Shown piece by piece: positions 25,448 through 34,044 of a stretch of 42,183 nucleotides of DNA. The notes under the pieces are model-generated. The model searched no databases. It worked only from the letters and a program-made list of their open reading frames with translations, and was not told the DNA's origin. The stretch is from Variovorax flavidus (GTDB lineage: Bacteria; Pseudomonadota; Gammaproteobacteria; Burkholderiales; Burkholderiaceae_C): assembly GCF_030317145.1 (NCBI RefSeq), contig NZ_JASZYE010000018.1, positions 1 to 42,183 of the forward strand. Reading direction: 5' to 3'. Numbering within the stretch: the first letter of the stretch is position 1; each line of letters opens with the position of its first letter. Position numbers and translations under genes: made by a program.

Positions 25448-26365
25448 TGACATTCAATCCGTTTCTCTCCTGGTTCCAGATGGTGTCTGAGGCTGGAGTC
25501 ACATTCTTCCCGTCGGCATCGCCAGGACCCGCAACAAGTCCGTCCGTGCCGATGACGACCGTCCATGACGACTACAGCCTGTGCGTGCCGGCCAGTGCGA
25601 CGCGCCGCGCGGCGCCGATGGTCGTGATGCTCCACGGCGCGGGCCATGAATCCAGGCGACTTTGCGGCCGGCACGGCGATGAACTCGGCGGCTGAGCGAT
25701 ATGGATTCGTTGTGCTTTATCCGGCGCAACCTACCAGTGCTAACGCGCTCCAATGCTGGAATTGGTTCGATCGGGCCCATCAAACGCGCAGCCAGGGCGA
25801 TCCTGCGCGCATCGTTGCACTCACCCTGCAGATTTCGAATGAGCAAAGAATCGATCCAGATCGCATCTACGTCGCCGGCCTGTCAGCCGGCGGTGCAATG
25901 GCTGCGCTGCTGGGTGATTTTTTTCCTGAAGTGTTCGCTGCTGTCGGTGTGCACTCGGGTCTGGCAGCGCGTGCTGGGGTCGATTTGTCCTCCGGCTTGG
26001 CGGCGCTGCGAGGCGCCCCGTACGAAGTGAGCGCCGCGCGCGAAATGCCGACGATCGTTTTCCACGACGACAGGGATGACGTGGTGCACCACGTCAATGG
26101 AACTCGGGTCATCGAAGCATCGTTGGGAGCCGACTGCGCCTTCGAATCCTGCGAGCAGACCGGCTCCGATGGACGGCGGTTCACCCGGCGCAACTACGTT
26201 AAGCAATGCTCTGGCGTGCGTGGCGAACATTGGACCCTGCACGACGCGGCGCACGCATGGTCGGGCGGTAGCCTGGCCGGGTCTTTTGCCGATCCGCTGG
26301 GACCGCATGCCGGCGAGGAGATGCTGCGCTTCTTCGAAACCCAAGCACGCAACTTGTTGCGTTGA
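25448..26365 (+). pseudogene. PHB-depolymerase/LpqC-type esterase, frameshifted
   Basis: An alpha/beta hydrolase of the polyhydroxybutyrate-depolymerase / feruloyl-esterase type. The first frame gives LCVPASAT then VVMLHGAGH (oxyanion-hole region); the protein continues one frame over with NPGDFAAGTAMNSAAERYGF, QPTSANALQCWNWF and the nucleophile motif VAGLSAGGAM. The shift lies at about 25640-25650 and looks like one extra base. Catalytic Asp (FHDDRDDVV) and His (HAWSGG) are retained, so an intact relative would be active. The N-terminus (MTFNPFLSWFQMVSEAG) looks phasin-like rather than like the usual leader, and starts two bases after the IS remnant. Confidence that the frame is broken is high, that it is biologically dead moderate. 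Confidence 0.82.
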
Positions 26366-26434
26366 GCGCAAAGGCGTTGGCAAGTACTGAACACTGGGAT
26401 CTGAAGGAGATCTCTGGTGAACTCCCCGGGGTAC

Positions 26435-27796
26435 TCACAAGGAAACAATCCGCTGCACCTTTCCGCTGCGCCCGCGCCGCTTGCCTCGCCGCTGCGGCAT
26501 TTGATGTGGACGCCGTGCGCACCTTGCCCTATCAGAAAGTGCGCGAGCGCCACTCGTGCCCCCTGCAGGCTCGAATCGGCCGTCTTGCCGTGCATGCTTG
26601 TGCGAAGCAGAAGACCGCAGGGGCCCTGTTGCTCCAGCTGAAAGTCGAACAGACCCGCGTCGTCTTCTAGCACCGTACTGACGGCCAGCGGGGAGATACG
26701 CACCGTCCGCGCGCCTGGTCCGCCTAATTGCAGCATTTCGTCGTTGCGACCCTGCACATCGATCACCGGATGATGAGAACCGCACGCACAGACCGCAGCC
26801 TGCAACGTCACGCGGTCGCCAAGGTCGTAGCGAATCAGTGGCTGCACATGATTGGCAAGGTTAGGTCGCGCCGACCTCCCCCGCCGGTACTCCTCGGCCA
26901 CGCTTGTCGACGGATTCGAGGATCGCCCAGTCGCTGTTCAGATGTACGCTGCCGCAACGGCATTCGAAGGCCAGAGGTAAGAACTCCGAGGCCCCGTAGC
27001 TGATGGTCACACGGCAGTTCAGTGCCAGTTGCACATACGCGCGGGTAGACGCCGACAGATCTTCACCACCCGTCGAAAGCTCGCGCGGGACCGCGCTGAG
27101 CCGTCCGGCAAGCCGTTCCTCCGCGAGCAGCACTGCGACGCTGGGGTAGGTAGCAACCACGGTCGGCGCCAGCGCGTTCTGCTGTGCGACCAGGTCGCTA
27201 GCGCGCTGCAGGAACGAGATGCCGTGCAGGCTGCCGGCCAGCGCCGGATTCAATCGGTGCAGGCGCTCCATTGACACCCAACTCGCGAAGTGTCCGCCCG
27301 TGGCGCCGACGAAGGCGACTCGCTCCCCAACGGACAACGGGTTGGCCGTCCGCCTCAGCCCGGGCCCGCGCCAGAACCCGAGTGTGTCGTACACCGCCAT
27401 CGCCTTGGGATCCTGCGCGAAAACGGCGGGCTCGCCGCTGCTGCCTGAACTCTCCCACACCACGTAGCGGTCCAAAAAAGGGGCGGCGATGCACAAGCGG
27501 TCGGACACGAAGCGGCGCAGCGCGTCGAGGCGAAGCGTCGGATCGGTGACCCAGTCGTCAAACCGCTGCATCAGTTCAGCCTTGCGCGCGATCGGCAGAT
27601 CAGCGAGGCGTGAATGCATCGGATTTCGGCCTGCAAACACCTTGCGGTAGTGCGCCGACCCGCGGGCCGCTGAACTCAGCAGGCTAGCCAAACGCTGCGC
27701 ACGAAGGCTGGCAAGCGTTTCCGAGCGCGCATGCGTGGCCAAAGCGACGTCAGCGGTGACAGAACTTGTTAGCCACGGATCGAATGGAGGTGGCAA
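26435..27796 (-). pseudogene. PaaK-like adenylate-forming enzyme (F390 synthetase-related), two frameshifts
   Basis: The first frame (27796 to about 26862) encodes a phenylacetate-CoA-ligase-like N-terminal domain with the nucleotide loop WESSGSSGEPAVF and the second motif ISYGASEFLPLA plus a CRCG. Homology resumes in a second frame with NLANHVQPLIRYDLGDRV and ACGSHHPVIDVQGRNDEML, then shifts again near 26475-26500 to end GRSGKVQRIVSL at 26435. Full length would be about 450 residues, normal for the family. Substrate is unknown (aryl or acyl acid). Two independent indels argue for real decay. It is convergent with the esterase, their ends 70 bp apart. Confidence 0.82.
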
Positions 27797-27889
27797 GGTG
27801 TATGGCGAAAGCCTGTAGGTGATGGCGGGAGGAGTCGCGCCTGGCGGTAGCAGGACTAGGAGGAGATCGCGTTGAATTGAATGTGTGCT

Positions 27890-28264
27890 CTATCCTGGTT
27901 GCCTGCTCAGGCAGTAATCGAAGAACGCTTCCAGCTCTGTTGACTTGTCGAACACCAGATCCGCCCCAGCATCCTTGAACGCCGCGCGTGTTGCTTGCGT
28001 TGGATAGTTGGTGAGGACGACCACGCGCTGGTTTGCCCCGCGACCGTCGCACCACCGCACGACGCCGATGCCGGTGCCCTCCTTCAGGAAAAAATCAACG
28101 ACGGCTAGATCCCACTTCCCCTTGTGAAGCGCCAGCCAGTTGATAGCTTCCTCTTCGGCTTCGGCGACGGCGATGACGCTTGCGGAGCCCAGTTCTTGGA
28201 GGGCAGGGATGAGGTTGGCTCTGATCTGCGGGTTGTCTTCGACGAGAAAAACGGAAATGGCCAT
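27890..28264 (-). CDS. Single-domain response regulator (CheY-like receiver)
   Basis: 124 residues from ATG 28262-28264, preceded by AGGGGA. Complete receiver: acidic pair E9-D10, phospho-acceptor D57 in LAVVDFFLKEG, T85 in VVVLTN, K107 in VFDKSTE. No output domain, so it probably acts as a phosphate relay or by protein contact. No kinase is adjacent; the soluble kinases at 14151, 20225 and 21762 lack separate partners and are candidates only by default. Confidence 0.92.
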   Translation of the reverse strand: MAISVFLVEDNPQIRANLIPALQELGSASVIAVAEAEEEAINWLALHKGKWDLAVVDFFLKEGTGIGVVRWCDGRGANQRVVVLTNYPTQATRAAFKDAGADLVFDKSTELEAFFDYCLSRQPG

Positions 28265-28483
28265 ATCAAGTCCCCTGTAGGTCACACGCTAGGGACGAAG
28301 AGCAAGAGCCGTCCGTGAGTCCTGAAGCCTTATCGGCGTAGGCGCTTTCGGCGTGGTAGACATCCACCGACGTCATGCGCGCTGGAGAAACCACGAGCCT
28401 AAGTACGGTATCAAACACACGAAATCGATTCTGGAGATAGCTGGCGCCGTCCAGGCGCCGCACGACTTGAGGCACAGAATCCG

Positions 28484-28750
28484 ATGGTCGATTTCGAGGA
28501 CGTCAAGAAGAGCGGTCTGCTCTCCGCAGTACCGGTGGCGGAGCTTCAGCGCTGGCTCCGCAAATCGAACCCGTCGAGCTCCCTCTCGGCCGCCTGCTGT
28601 ACGAGCCCGGCGCCACGATCACCCCCGTGTACTTTCCGACGACCGCGTTCGTCTCGCTGCCGTACTGGAGAACGGCGGATCTGCAGAAATCGCAGTGATC
28701 GGCGACGAGGGATCGTGGGTATCGCGCTGTTCATGGGCGGCGACTCGACC
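28484..28750 (+). pseudogene. Truncated, frameshifted Crp/Fnr effector domain
   Basis: MVDFEDVKKSGLLSAVPVAE begins a Crp-like N-terminus close to paralog 2 (LLGALPDAEWQRWL). Homology needs three frame changes, at about 28557, 28665 and 28708, each like a one-base loss, to read IEPVELPLGRLLYEPG, VYFPTTAFVSLPY, ENGGSAEIAVIGDEG and VGIALFMGGDST. It stops exactly where the effector domain would continue and the dispersed repeat begins. The DNA-binding domain is absent. Confidence 0.85.
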
Positions 28751-28797
28751 TCCTGGCCAACTGTAGCCTCTTGCGCTTGACGGAGCCTCGGCCCAAA
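28750..28797 (+). repeat. Dispersed repeat, copy B (degenerate)
   Basis: 20 bases at 28750-28769 match 19562-19581 with one difference, in the same orientation; the middle is diverged and the end (CGGCCCAAA) matches again. It is joined directly to the truncated crp-like pseudogene. Confidence 0.6.
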
Positions 28798-28803
28798 GAA
28801 CGC

Positions 28804-29346
28804 TCAGCGCAAAGGTCGCGAATGCATGCCGGCCGATGTGAGGATTGAAGCCAACACCGATGGGTCTGACGGCAAGAGGCCAAGGCCGTTCCTACGCTCA
28901 GGGCTACCTACTATCACCCAATAGGGATACTGGTTCGCACCCTCTTCCTCGGCTTCACACACCTCAATAGCGGCGTTCAGCGCGAAGCCCATGAAGTAGT
29001 GACCATCGGGAGGATAGTTCGGGCTGAACCGCTCTTCGAATACCGTAACGCCTAGGGCCGAAAATACCAACTCGGCCTGAGTTTTCAGGTCAACGCTGTC
29101 CGAATGCCGTTCCACTGACAAGTCGCCTCGACGGCTAGGTGACTCCTGAGGCGCGCGGCGGCGCGCGTTTCGCTCAATGTAGAAATCCTTTGTTGGCAGC
29201 ATCAGTCCGAAAATTCCTGCAATCAACAACCCAAAGGTTGGCAAGAAGAACAGAAACCACGAAACGGAGACGCTCGCCAGCGCGGCAATCAGCAACGACA
29301 ACGAGACACGGTCCGATAACGGCTCAGCACATTCGTGCGCATGCAC
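28804..29346 (-). CDS. Hypothetical membrane-anchored protein
   Basis: About 180 residues if GTG 29344-29346 is the start. Two adjacent hydrophobic segments (about 15-36 and 37-51, a PTFG turn between) are followed by a basic hinge and a soluble domain with FSALGVTVFEERFSPNYPPD and an acidic EVCEAEEEG stretch. The start is uncertain: the only nearby ribosome site is too close to the GTG. No family recognised. The soluble domain should be cytoplasmic if the hairpin topology is right. Confidence 0.5.
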   Translation of the reverse strand: MHAHECAEPLSDRVSLSLLIAALASVSVSWFLFFLPTFGLLIAGIFGLMLPTKDFYIERNARRRAPQESPSRRGDLSVERHSDSVDLKTQAELVFSALGVTVFEERFSPNYPPDGHYFMGFALNAAIEVCEAEEEGANQYPYWVIVGSPERRNGLGLLPSDPSVLASILTSAGMHSRPLR

Positions 29347-29429
29347 TCCTCGCGCTCGCCGATACGGCAGAATTCTCCAGTTCCGTGCAGACGACGGGCG
29401 CCAACTCGACCGACATGGCAGTCGGGCCC

Positions 29430-30296
29430 TTAGGTGACCGCCTGCACAGCTTCCCCGCAGCCACATCGGCCAGTGGACCCTGCCAGGGCCACCATCTTTT
29501 GGCAAGCGTGGCAGCGCCGGTATTGCTTGCCGTGCTGGAGCCGCGTGAAGACATCGATAGCGGCTCCCTCGATCCCGGGCGTTGCAAAGAACTTGGACAT
29601 CGCCTGAGCATGCGGGCCGCTATGCATTGCAGACTTCATTTCCTCAGGAGACGCCCAGGTGACAATCGTTGTCAAACGGTGGCCACCAACTACGCTGGTG
29701 AATGTCTGCATGGCATCGCCCGCCATGAGTTCAGCCAAAACGTGACGCGATAGCTCGTTGACGAAGACCGTATTTTCGTCGTCACGCGCGACAATTTCGG
29801 TGACGGTCAAGGTCTGGGCATCGGCCAGGAGGCTGCGACGCACCGTGGTGCCCTTGCCCAAGGTTATCGGCCCCAGTTCCTTTGGCTGAACGATGATTTG
29901 CCACCCCATTTGCCGCTGCAAGGTGGCTGAGTCGAAATAGCCGACCACGCTCTTGACTCCGTCCGGGGAAGTCTGAACCACATCGAGTCCAGGCAGGAAT
30001 GCGGGCTTCCCCGTCGGCGGGAGGCCCAGCAGCGACCCGGTGTTGGTCCCCAGCATGGTCCACGCGGCGCACACGACGCCGTCAGATGCCGCGTCCATGC
30101 GCCCCGGTTCGAAGCTCAAGTCGGGAAACGCCGACCAAAGCTGCTCCATGTAGGACCGAAACGCTTCACCCGCAACCGGACCCGCCGTAACGGGGTCGCA
30201 GTACGTACCACCCGGGGCAAACGTTTCGAGCACGGCTCCCGCATCACGCAGGTTCCAAGCTGAGAAATACCGCTGGGCCAGTTCCACGGAATCCAT
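29430..30296 (-). CDS. SnoaL-like domain protein with C-terminal zinc ribbon
   Basis: 288 residues. The first 130 residues follow the SnoaL/NTF2 plan (AQRYFSAWNLRDAGAVLETF, GEAFRSYMEQLWSAFPDLSF), a fold of polyketide cyclases and many small-molecule enzymes. The middle (about 140-255) looks like an alpha+beta dimeric module, with TTIVTWASPEEMKSAM and KFFATPGIEG. The tail has CHAC and CGC, a likely zinc ribbon. I cannot name the substrate. No membrane segment. The start MDSVELAQRYFS is natural. The three-part architecture is unusual. Confidence 0.75.
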   Translation of the reverse strand: MDSVELAQRYFSAWNLRDAGAVLETFAPGGTYCDPVTAGPVAGEAFRSYMEQLWSAFPDLSFEPGRMDAASDGVVCAAWTMLGTNTGSLLGLPPTGKPAFLPGLDVVQTSPDGVKSVVGYFDSATLQRQMGWQIIVQPKELGPITLGKGTTVRRSLLADAQTLTVTEIVARDDENTVFVNELSRHVLAELMAGDAMQTFTSVVGGHRLTTIVTWASPEEMKSAMHSGPHAQAMSKFFATPGIEGAAIDVFTRLQHGKQYRRCHACQKMVALAGSTGRCGCGEAVQAVT

Positions 30297-30668
30297 GATC
30301 GTGCTCCTGGTTGGGTCGTACAGGCCCGCGGAGCGATGCGTTGCCTACTGCGTTCAACGTTCACGCGGGCGCGCTCATCATGCATATGGGAGGTGTTGGG
30401 GTTCGCCGCACCAAAGAGGGAAGACCTGCAGTAGCGCGCGTAGCGTATCTCGACTTGCCATGCCTGTATCACCAACGTTTGGAAGGATACTTTTGGACAA
30501 CCTCGAGCAGAGTCCAAGCTGTCGAGCTGAGTGCGAGTGCGAGTGCGAGTGCGTTCGGGACTTTGGATCCACAAAGTTGGGTAGATGGCGCCGACAGCCC
30601 GTCGGCCTGGAATTGAGTGAGCCCTTGCGACGTTAGACTCTTCGCGTCCGCATCTATCGGGTCGCCTC
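30297..30668. other. Divergent intergenic region
   Basis: About 370 bp between the SnoaL-type gene (minus) and the response regulator (plus), so it should carry promoters for both. Contains a hexamer tandem repeat at 30529-30552. No other feature recognised. Confidence 0.45.
30529..30552 (+). repeat. Tandem hexamer (GAGTGC) x4
   Basis: Four perfect consecutive copies of GAGTGC, 117-140 nt before the response-regulator start at 30669. A short simple repeat that could vary in copy number; no function assigned. Confidence 0.9.
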
Positions 30669-31358
30669 ATGACAGAGTCGGGTCAGGTCATTTCCGTCCT
30701 AATTGTCGAAGACGATGAGTTCCTGCTCGCCGAGTTCGTCGAGATGGTGCGCACTTCTCAAAAATTGGGTCTGGCAGGCACGGCGACCAGCTTGGCAAGT
30801 GCGAGGGCCTCCATGGCGAAGCTGGGCCCTCCAGATGTGGCCGTGATCGATCTGGGGCTCCCCGATGGAAGTGGCATCCAGCTGATTCGCGAGCTGCTGG
30901 AAATCTCGCCCCGCGTTCGGGTGTTGGTAATGACGGTGTTCGGCGATGAGGCACACGTTGTGCAGGCGCTGGAGGCTGGCGCGAGCGGGTATCTGTTGAA
31001 AGAGACCTCTCGGCAGGAGTTGGAAAAGGCGATCTTTCAGGTGAATGCGGGCGAAGCACCCCTTTCAGCGGCCATTGCGCGGCACTTGCTCAAGCGACTT
31101 GCCCTTGCGTCGTATCCGCCAAACGCAACAACGGGACGGAGCCCTCGCCCAACTCATACCCTGGACGCGCTGACCGAGCGGGAAATCGAGATTCTGTCGT
31201 ATATCGCCATTGGCCACTCTGTGCCCGAGACGGCGGAACTTCTGTCGCTGTCACGTCATACCGTGAGCACGCACGTAAAGAACATCTACGACAAGCTAGC
31301 CGTGAACAACAGGACCCAGGCGGTAAACCGCGCCAGAGCGACTGGCCAACTGCGCTGA
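30669..31358 (+). CDS. NarL/LuxR-family response regulator
   Basis: 229 residues. Receiver with acidic pocket E14-D15-D16, phospho-acceptor D61 in VAVIDLGLPDGSG and K111 in YLLKETS; a linker with a Ser/Pro/Thr stretch; and a LuxR helix-turn-helix (about 166-225) with LTEREIEILSYIAIGHSVPE and SRHTVSTHVKNIYDKL. A transcription factor activated by phosphorylation. Two genes downstream on the same strand is a HisKA_3 membrane kinase, the class that partners NarL/LuxR regulators, so it is the probable partner. Confidence 0.95.
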   Translation: MTESGQVISVLIVEDDEFLLAEFVEMVRTSQKLGLAGTATSLASARASMAKLGPPDVAVIDLGLPDGSGIQLIRELLEISPRVRVLVMTVFGDEAHVVQALEAGASGYLLKETSRQELEKAIFQVNAGEAPLSAAIARHLLKRLALASYPPNATTGRSPRPTHTLDALTEREIEILSYIAIGHSVPETAELLSLSRHTVSTHVKNIYDKLAVNNRTQAVNRARATGQLR

Positions 31359-31452
31359 CGTTGGAAGGTAGTCGACGGCCTGCGAATACCGTGATTCAGG
31401 CATGCGCTGGGCTAGCGCGATGCGTACCTTCGGTCGTCATCGAGGACGCGCT

Positions 31453-31746
31453 ATGGCCCTACTATCGACCGCTTCGAGAATGATTGTCTTGCCGTATGCG
31501 CCAACACGATTGCGCATGGCACGTGGCACCGTCGTTCGCGTCGAGCGAGGGTGCATCTGGATGACGCAGGAAGGCCGGCACGAAGACGTCTCCTTTCATG
31601 CGGGTCGCACGTGCGAAGTGATGGTCGACGGACTGACTGTGTTGACCGCTGGTTTTCGTCAGCCTGCCGTGGTGACCCTGATGCGAGCGATCTCGGGATC
31701 CGGACACCTCCTCCAGACTGGGGAGGTTGACTCCGGCGATGGTTGA
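31453..31746 (+). CDS. DUF2917-like protein
   Basis: 97 residues from ATG 31453, with GAGG seven bases before. The pattern ARGTVVRVERGCIWMTQEG followed by HEDVSFHAGRTCEV is that of DUF2917, a small cupin-like beta family of unknown function found in Burkholderiales. An upstream in-frame ATG at 31402 has no ribosome site. It lies 94 nt after the response regulator and 60 nt before its kinase, so the three are probably one operon. Confidence 0.7.
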   Translation: MALLSTASRMIVLPYAPTRLRMARGTVVRVERGCIWMTQEGRHEDVSFHAGRTCEVMVDGLTVLTAGFRQPAVVTLMRAISGSGHLLQTGEVDSGDG

Positions 31747-31806
31747 CCATTTTTAGACGGGCTGTCACGCTCCACGCCATTCCATTCACAGAGAGGCGGC
31801 GTCCTC

Positions 31807-33639
31807 ATGGGATTCTCGGCGGCGTGGGGCCCGCTGCGTAGCTGCGTCATTGCGTGCGGAGTCCTGATCGCAGGGGGCACGTCCGTCGCATGGCTCGCGC
31901 GCGCCGATGCGCCCGGCATGGGCGTAGTCGACCTGCGCTTCGACCGCGCCGACTCAGTGGTCAGCGACGCCGACAAAACCCCTGCCGGCGCCTGGGAGAC
32001 AACGGTCCTTCCGGATGTCTGGCATCGCTCTCATCCGAAGCTGGACGGCATGGTTTGGTACCGCGTGCGCTTCATGCTTGATGAACCGCCGTCGCACGCC
32101 ACCGCACTGTTTGTGGCTACCGTGGCGGTCACGGGCCAGTTCATCTTCAATGGATCGGTTCTAAATCCGGCCACCCGGTTTCTGCAGCCTGGTGGCCACA
32201 TCGGCAGCCAGATGACCAACCAGTCACACCTCATGCTGTTACCTTCGGGACTCTTTCGAAAAGGAGAGAACGAGTTGCTTGTGCGCGTTCAGGGAAATCC
32301 GGTCGCGGGCGGGCGACTGTCGGTGATCCGTGTGGGACCATTCGCGTCGTTGCACACGGCTTGGCTCGTGCGCGAGATCCCGCAGCGGGTCATTCCCCAG
32401 GCGTTGCTCACCCTGATGGTGGCGACGTTGCTTTTCGCATGCATCATTTCATGGCGCCAGGGACACTTCGAGAATTGGCGTTTCGTGCTCGTGACAGCGC
32501 TATGGACGGCCCTTCTCGTCGTCTATCTCTTCCCCGATCTGCCACTGACCGCGGACGAGCACCTTCTTCTCATCTCCTTTCTGGTGAATTGCTTCACCTG
32601 GGCGCTGCTCGATCTGATTTGGCGCGTCAGTCGCAGCACGTGGCACTGGTTCCCGCATGTGCTGCGCGCGACCGCTTTGCTCACGCTGGCGGCTCTTGTC
32701 GCGGTCGCTTTGATCCCGGGGTCGATCCTGGCGGTGACCGTGATTTCGCTGCCCTTCGCCGTGTTGCGGCTCGTCGCGACTGCGATGCTGTGGCGTTGGG
32801 CATGGCAGGAACGCAGTTGGCGCGCGTTCGCGCTGGCGGGTGCAGAGCTGATCTGGTTTCTGGGCTTCGTCCAGTTCCTCGGCTTGGTGGCGGGCGTTCT
32901 GCCCAGGGATCCCTTCATGCTGACGCCGAGCGATTCGTTGCCGATGTTCTGCGTGCTGCTTTTCTTCTTCGTTGAGCGATTCGTGCGCGACCGTGAGCAG
33001 GCCGCGCGAGAGCAGCAGGCGGCCATTGTTGAAGAGCGTGCGCGACTTCTGACCGACATGCACGATGGCCTGGGCGCTCAATTGACCACGGCCCTGCGCC
33101 TGGCGCAAAAGAGGGACGGAGATCCCCAGGTGCTGGTTCACAACATCGAGGATGCCCTGCAGGACCTTCGCTTCATTGTCGATTCGCTGGACCTGGCTGG
33201 CAATGACCTTCTCGCGCTGCTTGGCAACCTGCGCGAGCGCCTTACCCCTCGGCTGGCTGCGCTGGAGATCCAACTGCACTGGAAAGTCGAGCCTTTGCCG
33301 TCACTCGACGGCTTGACGCCGCAGGGTGCGCTGGCGGTGCTGCGCGTGGTCCAGGAAGCGCTGAACAATGCGGTGCGCCACGCTTGCGCAAGCGCCATCA
33401 CAATCACGGCGGCGCCGGCCGGCCGTCATGTGCTGATCGAGGTCGCCGACAACGGCTCCGGGCTCGCTGCGGGCGTGCCCGGCGCCACCGTCGCCGGCCG
33501 CGGCCTTGCGGGCATGCGCAGGCGTGCTGATCGACTCGGGGGCACACTGAGTGTGGGGCCGGGGATCGAGGGCGGGACACGGATCTCCCTTCGGCTGCCA
33601 ACCTCGATAGCGCCGCGCGACGATTCGACGCGTTGGTGA
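31807..33639 (+). CDS. Membrane sensor histidine kinase (HisKA_3) with periplasmic jelly-roll-like domain
   Basis: 610 residues. N-terminal hydrophobic anchor (about 12-30), then a periplasmic beta-rich domain of about 150 residues (VLPDVWHRSHPKL, VWYRVRFML, GENELLVRV) like the galactose-binding-type domain of 7TMR-DISM sensors. Multiple membrane helices (about 195-395) follow, a coiled coil RDREQAAREQQAAIVEERA, and the kinase core: TDMHDGLGAQL (His 419), VQEALNNAVRHA, DNGSGL and GRGLAGMRRRADRLGG. It probably phosphorylates the regulator at 30669. The ligand is unknown; DISM-type domains often sense small sugars or carboxylates, which is not shown here. Confidence 0.93.
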   Translation: MGFSAAWGPLRSCVIACGVLIAGGTSVAWLARADAPGMGVVDLRFDRADSVVSDADKTPAGAWETTVLPDVWHRSHPKLDGMVWYRVRFMLDEPPSHATALFVATVAVTGQFIFNGSVLNPATRFLQPGGHIGSQMTNQSHLMLLPSGLFRKGENELLVRVQGNPVAGGRLSVIRVGPFASLHTAWLVREIPQRVIPQALLTLMVATLLFACIISWRQGHFENWRFVLVTALWTALLVVYLFPDLPLTADEHLLLISFLVNCFTWALLDLIWRVSRSTWHWFPHVLRATALLTLAALVAVALIPGSILAVTVISLPFAVLRLVATAMLWRWAWQERSWRAFALAGAELIWFLGFVQFLGLVAGVLPRDPFMLTPSDSLPMFCVLLFFFVERFVRDREQAAREQQAAIVEERARLLTDMHDGLGAQLTTALRLAQKRDGDPQVLVHNIEDALQDLRFIVDSLDLAGNDLLALLGNLRERLTPRLAALEIQLHWKVEPLPSLDGLTPQGALAVLRVVQEALNNAVRHACASAITITAAPAGRHVLIEVADNGSGLAAGVPGATVAGRGLAGMRRRADRLGGTLSVGPGIEGGTRISLRLPTSIAPRDDSTRW

Positions 33640-33780
33640 CGCAGTCTCCCGCATGCAAGGGTTCACTAAGGCGGCGCCAACTTCGTTCATCAAATACCCT
33701 GATTGGGGTATGTCCCCCGACGGCTCGATCTCTACGATCCGGTTCGCGCACTCTTTGGTTGCGCATAGTTCGGGGGCACC

Positions 33781-34044
33781 ATGCAATCCTCGCATCCAAC
33801 GATTCGTCCAGGTGGGTTGGCAGAAGACCGATCCTTCGCGCATCGCAGCTTCACGTTGGCTGTCAGCGTGACAGCAGCGTGGCTGGTCCTGCTTGCAGGA
33901 ACGCTTGCGGCATTGGTGGCGGATGGAAGTCTGCCATCGGGCGTGCAGGTCGCTCCGCTGACGCTGGAGGGGACGCCCATTGCCTCGGCTTGTCCGGCTG
34001 CACCGGCAAAGTGCCAGGCGGCCCACGAATTCGGCCCGGCATGA
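33781..34044 (+). CDS. Small single-helix membrane protein coupled to a DMT transporter
   Basis: 87 residues. One membrane segment (about 24-46) with an N-terminal polar stretch and a short external tail containing two cysteines (SACPAAPAKCQ). Its TGA overlaps the ATG of the downstream transporter by four bases (ATGA), strong evidence that it is translated and co-expressed. No family recognised. It could be an accessory subunit or a leader product. Confidence 0.55.
   Translation: MQSSHPTIRPGGLAEDRSFAHRSFTLAVSVTAAWLVLLAGTLAALVADGSLPSGVQVAPLTLEGTPIASACPAAPAKCQAAHEFGPA

Noticed and set aside
26781..26794. GCACAGAC match in the ligase pseudogene
   Set aside because: It lies within former coding sequence and lacks the left arm and spacer ending; likely chance.
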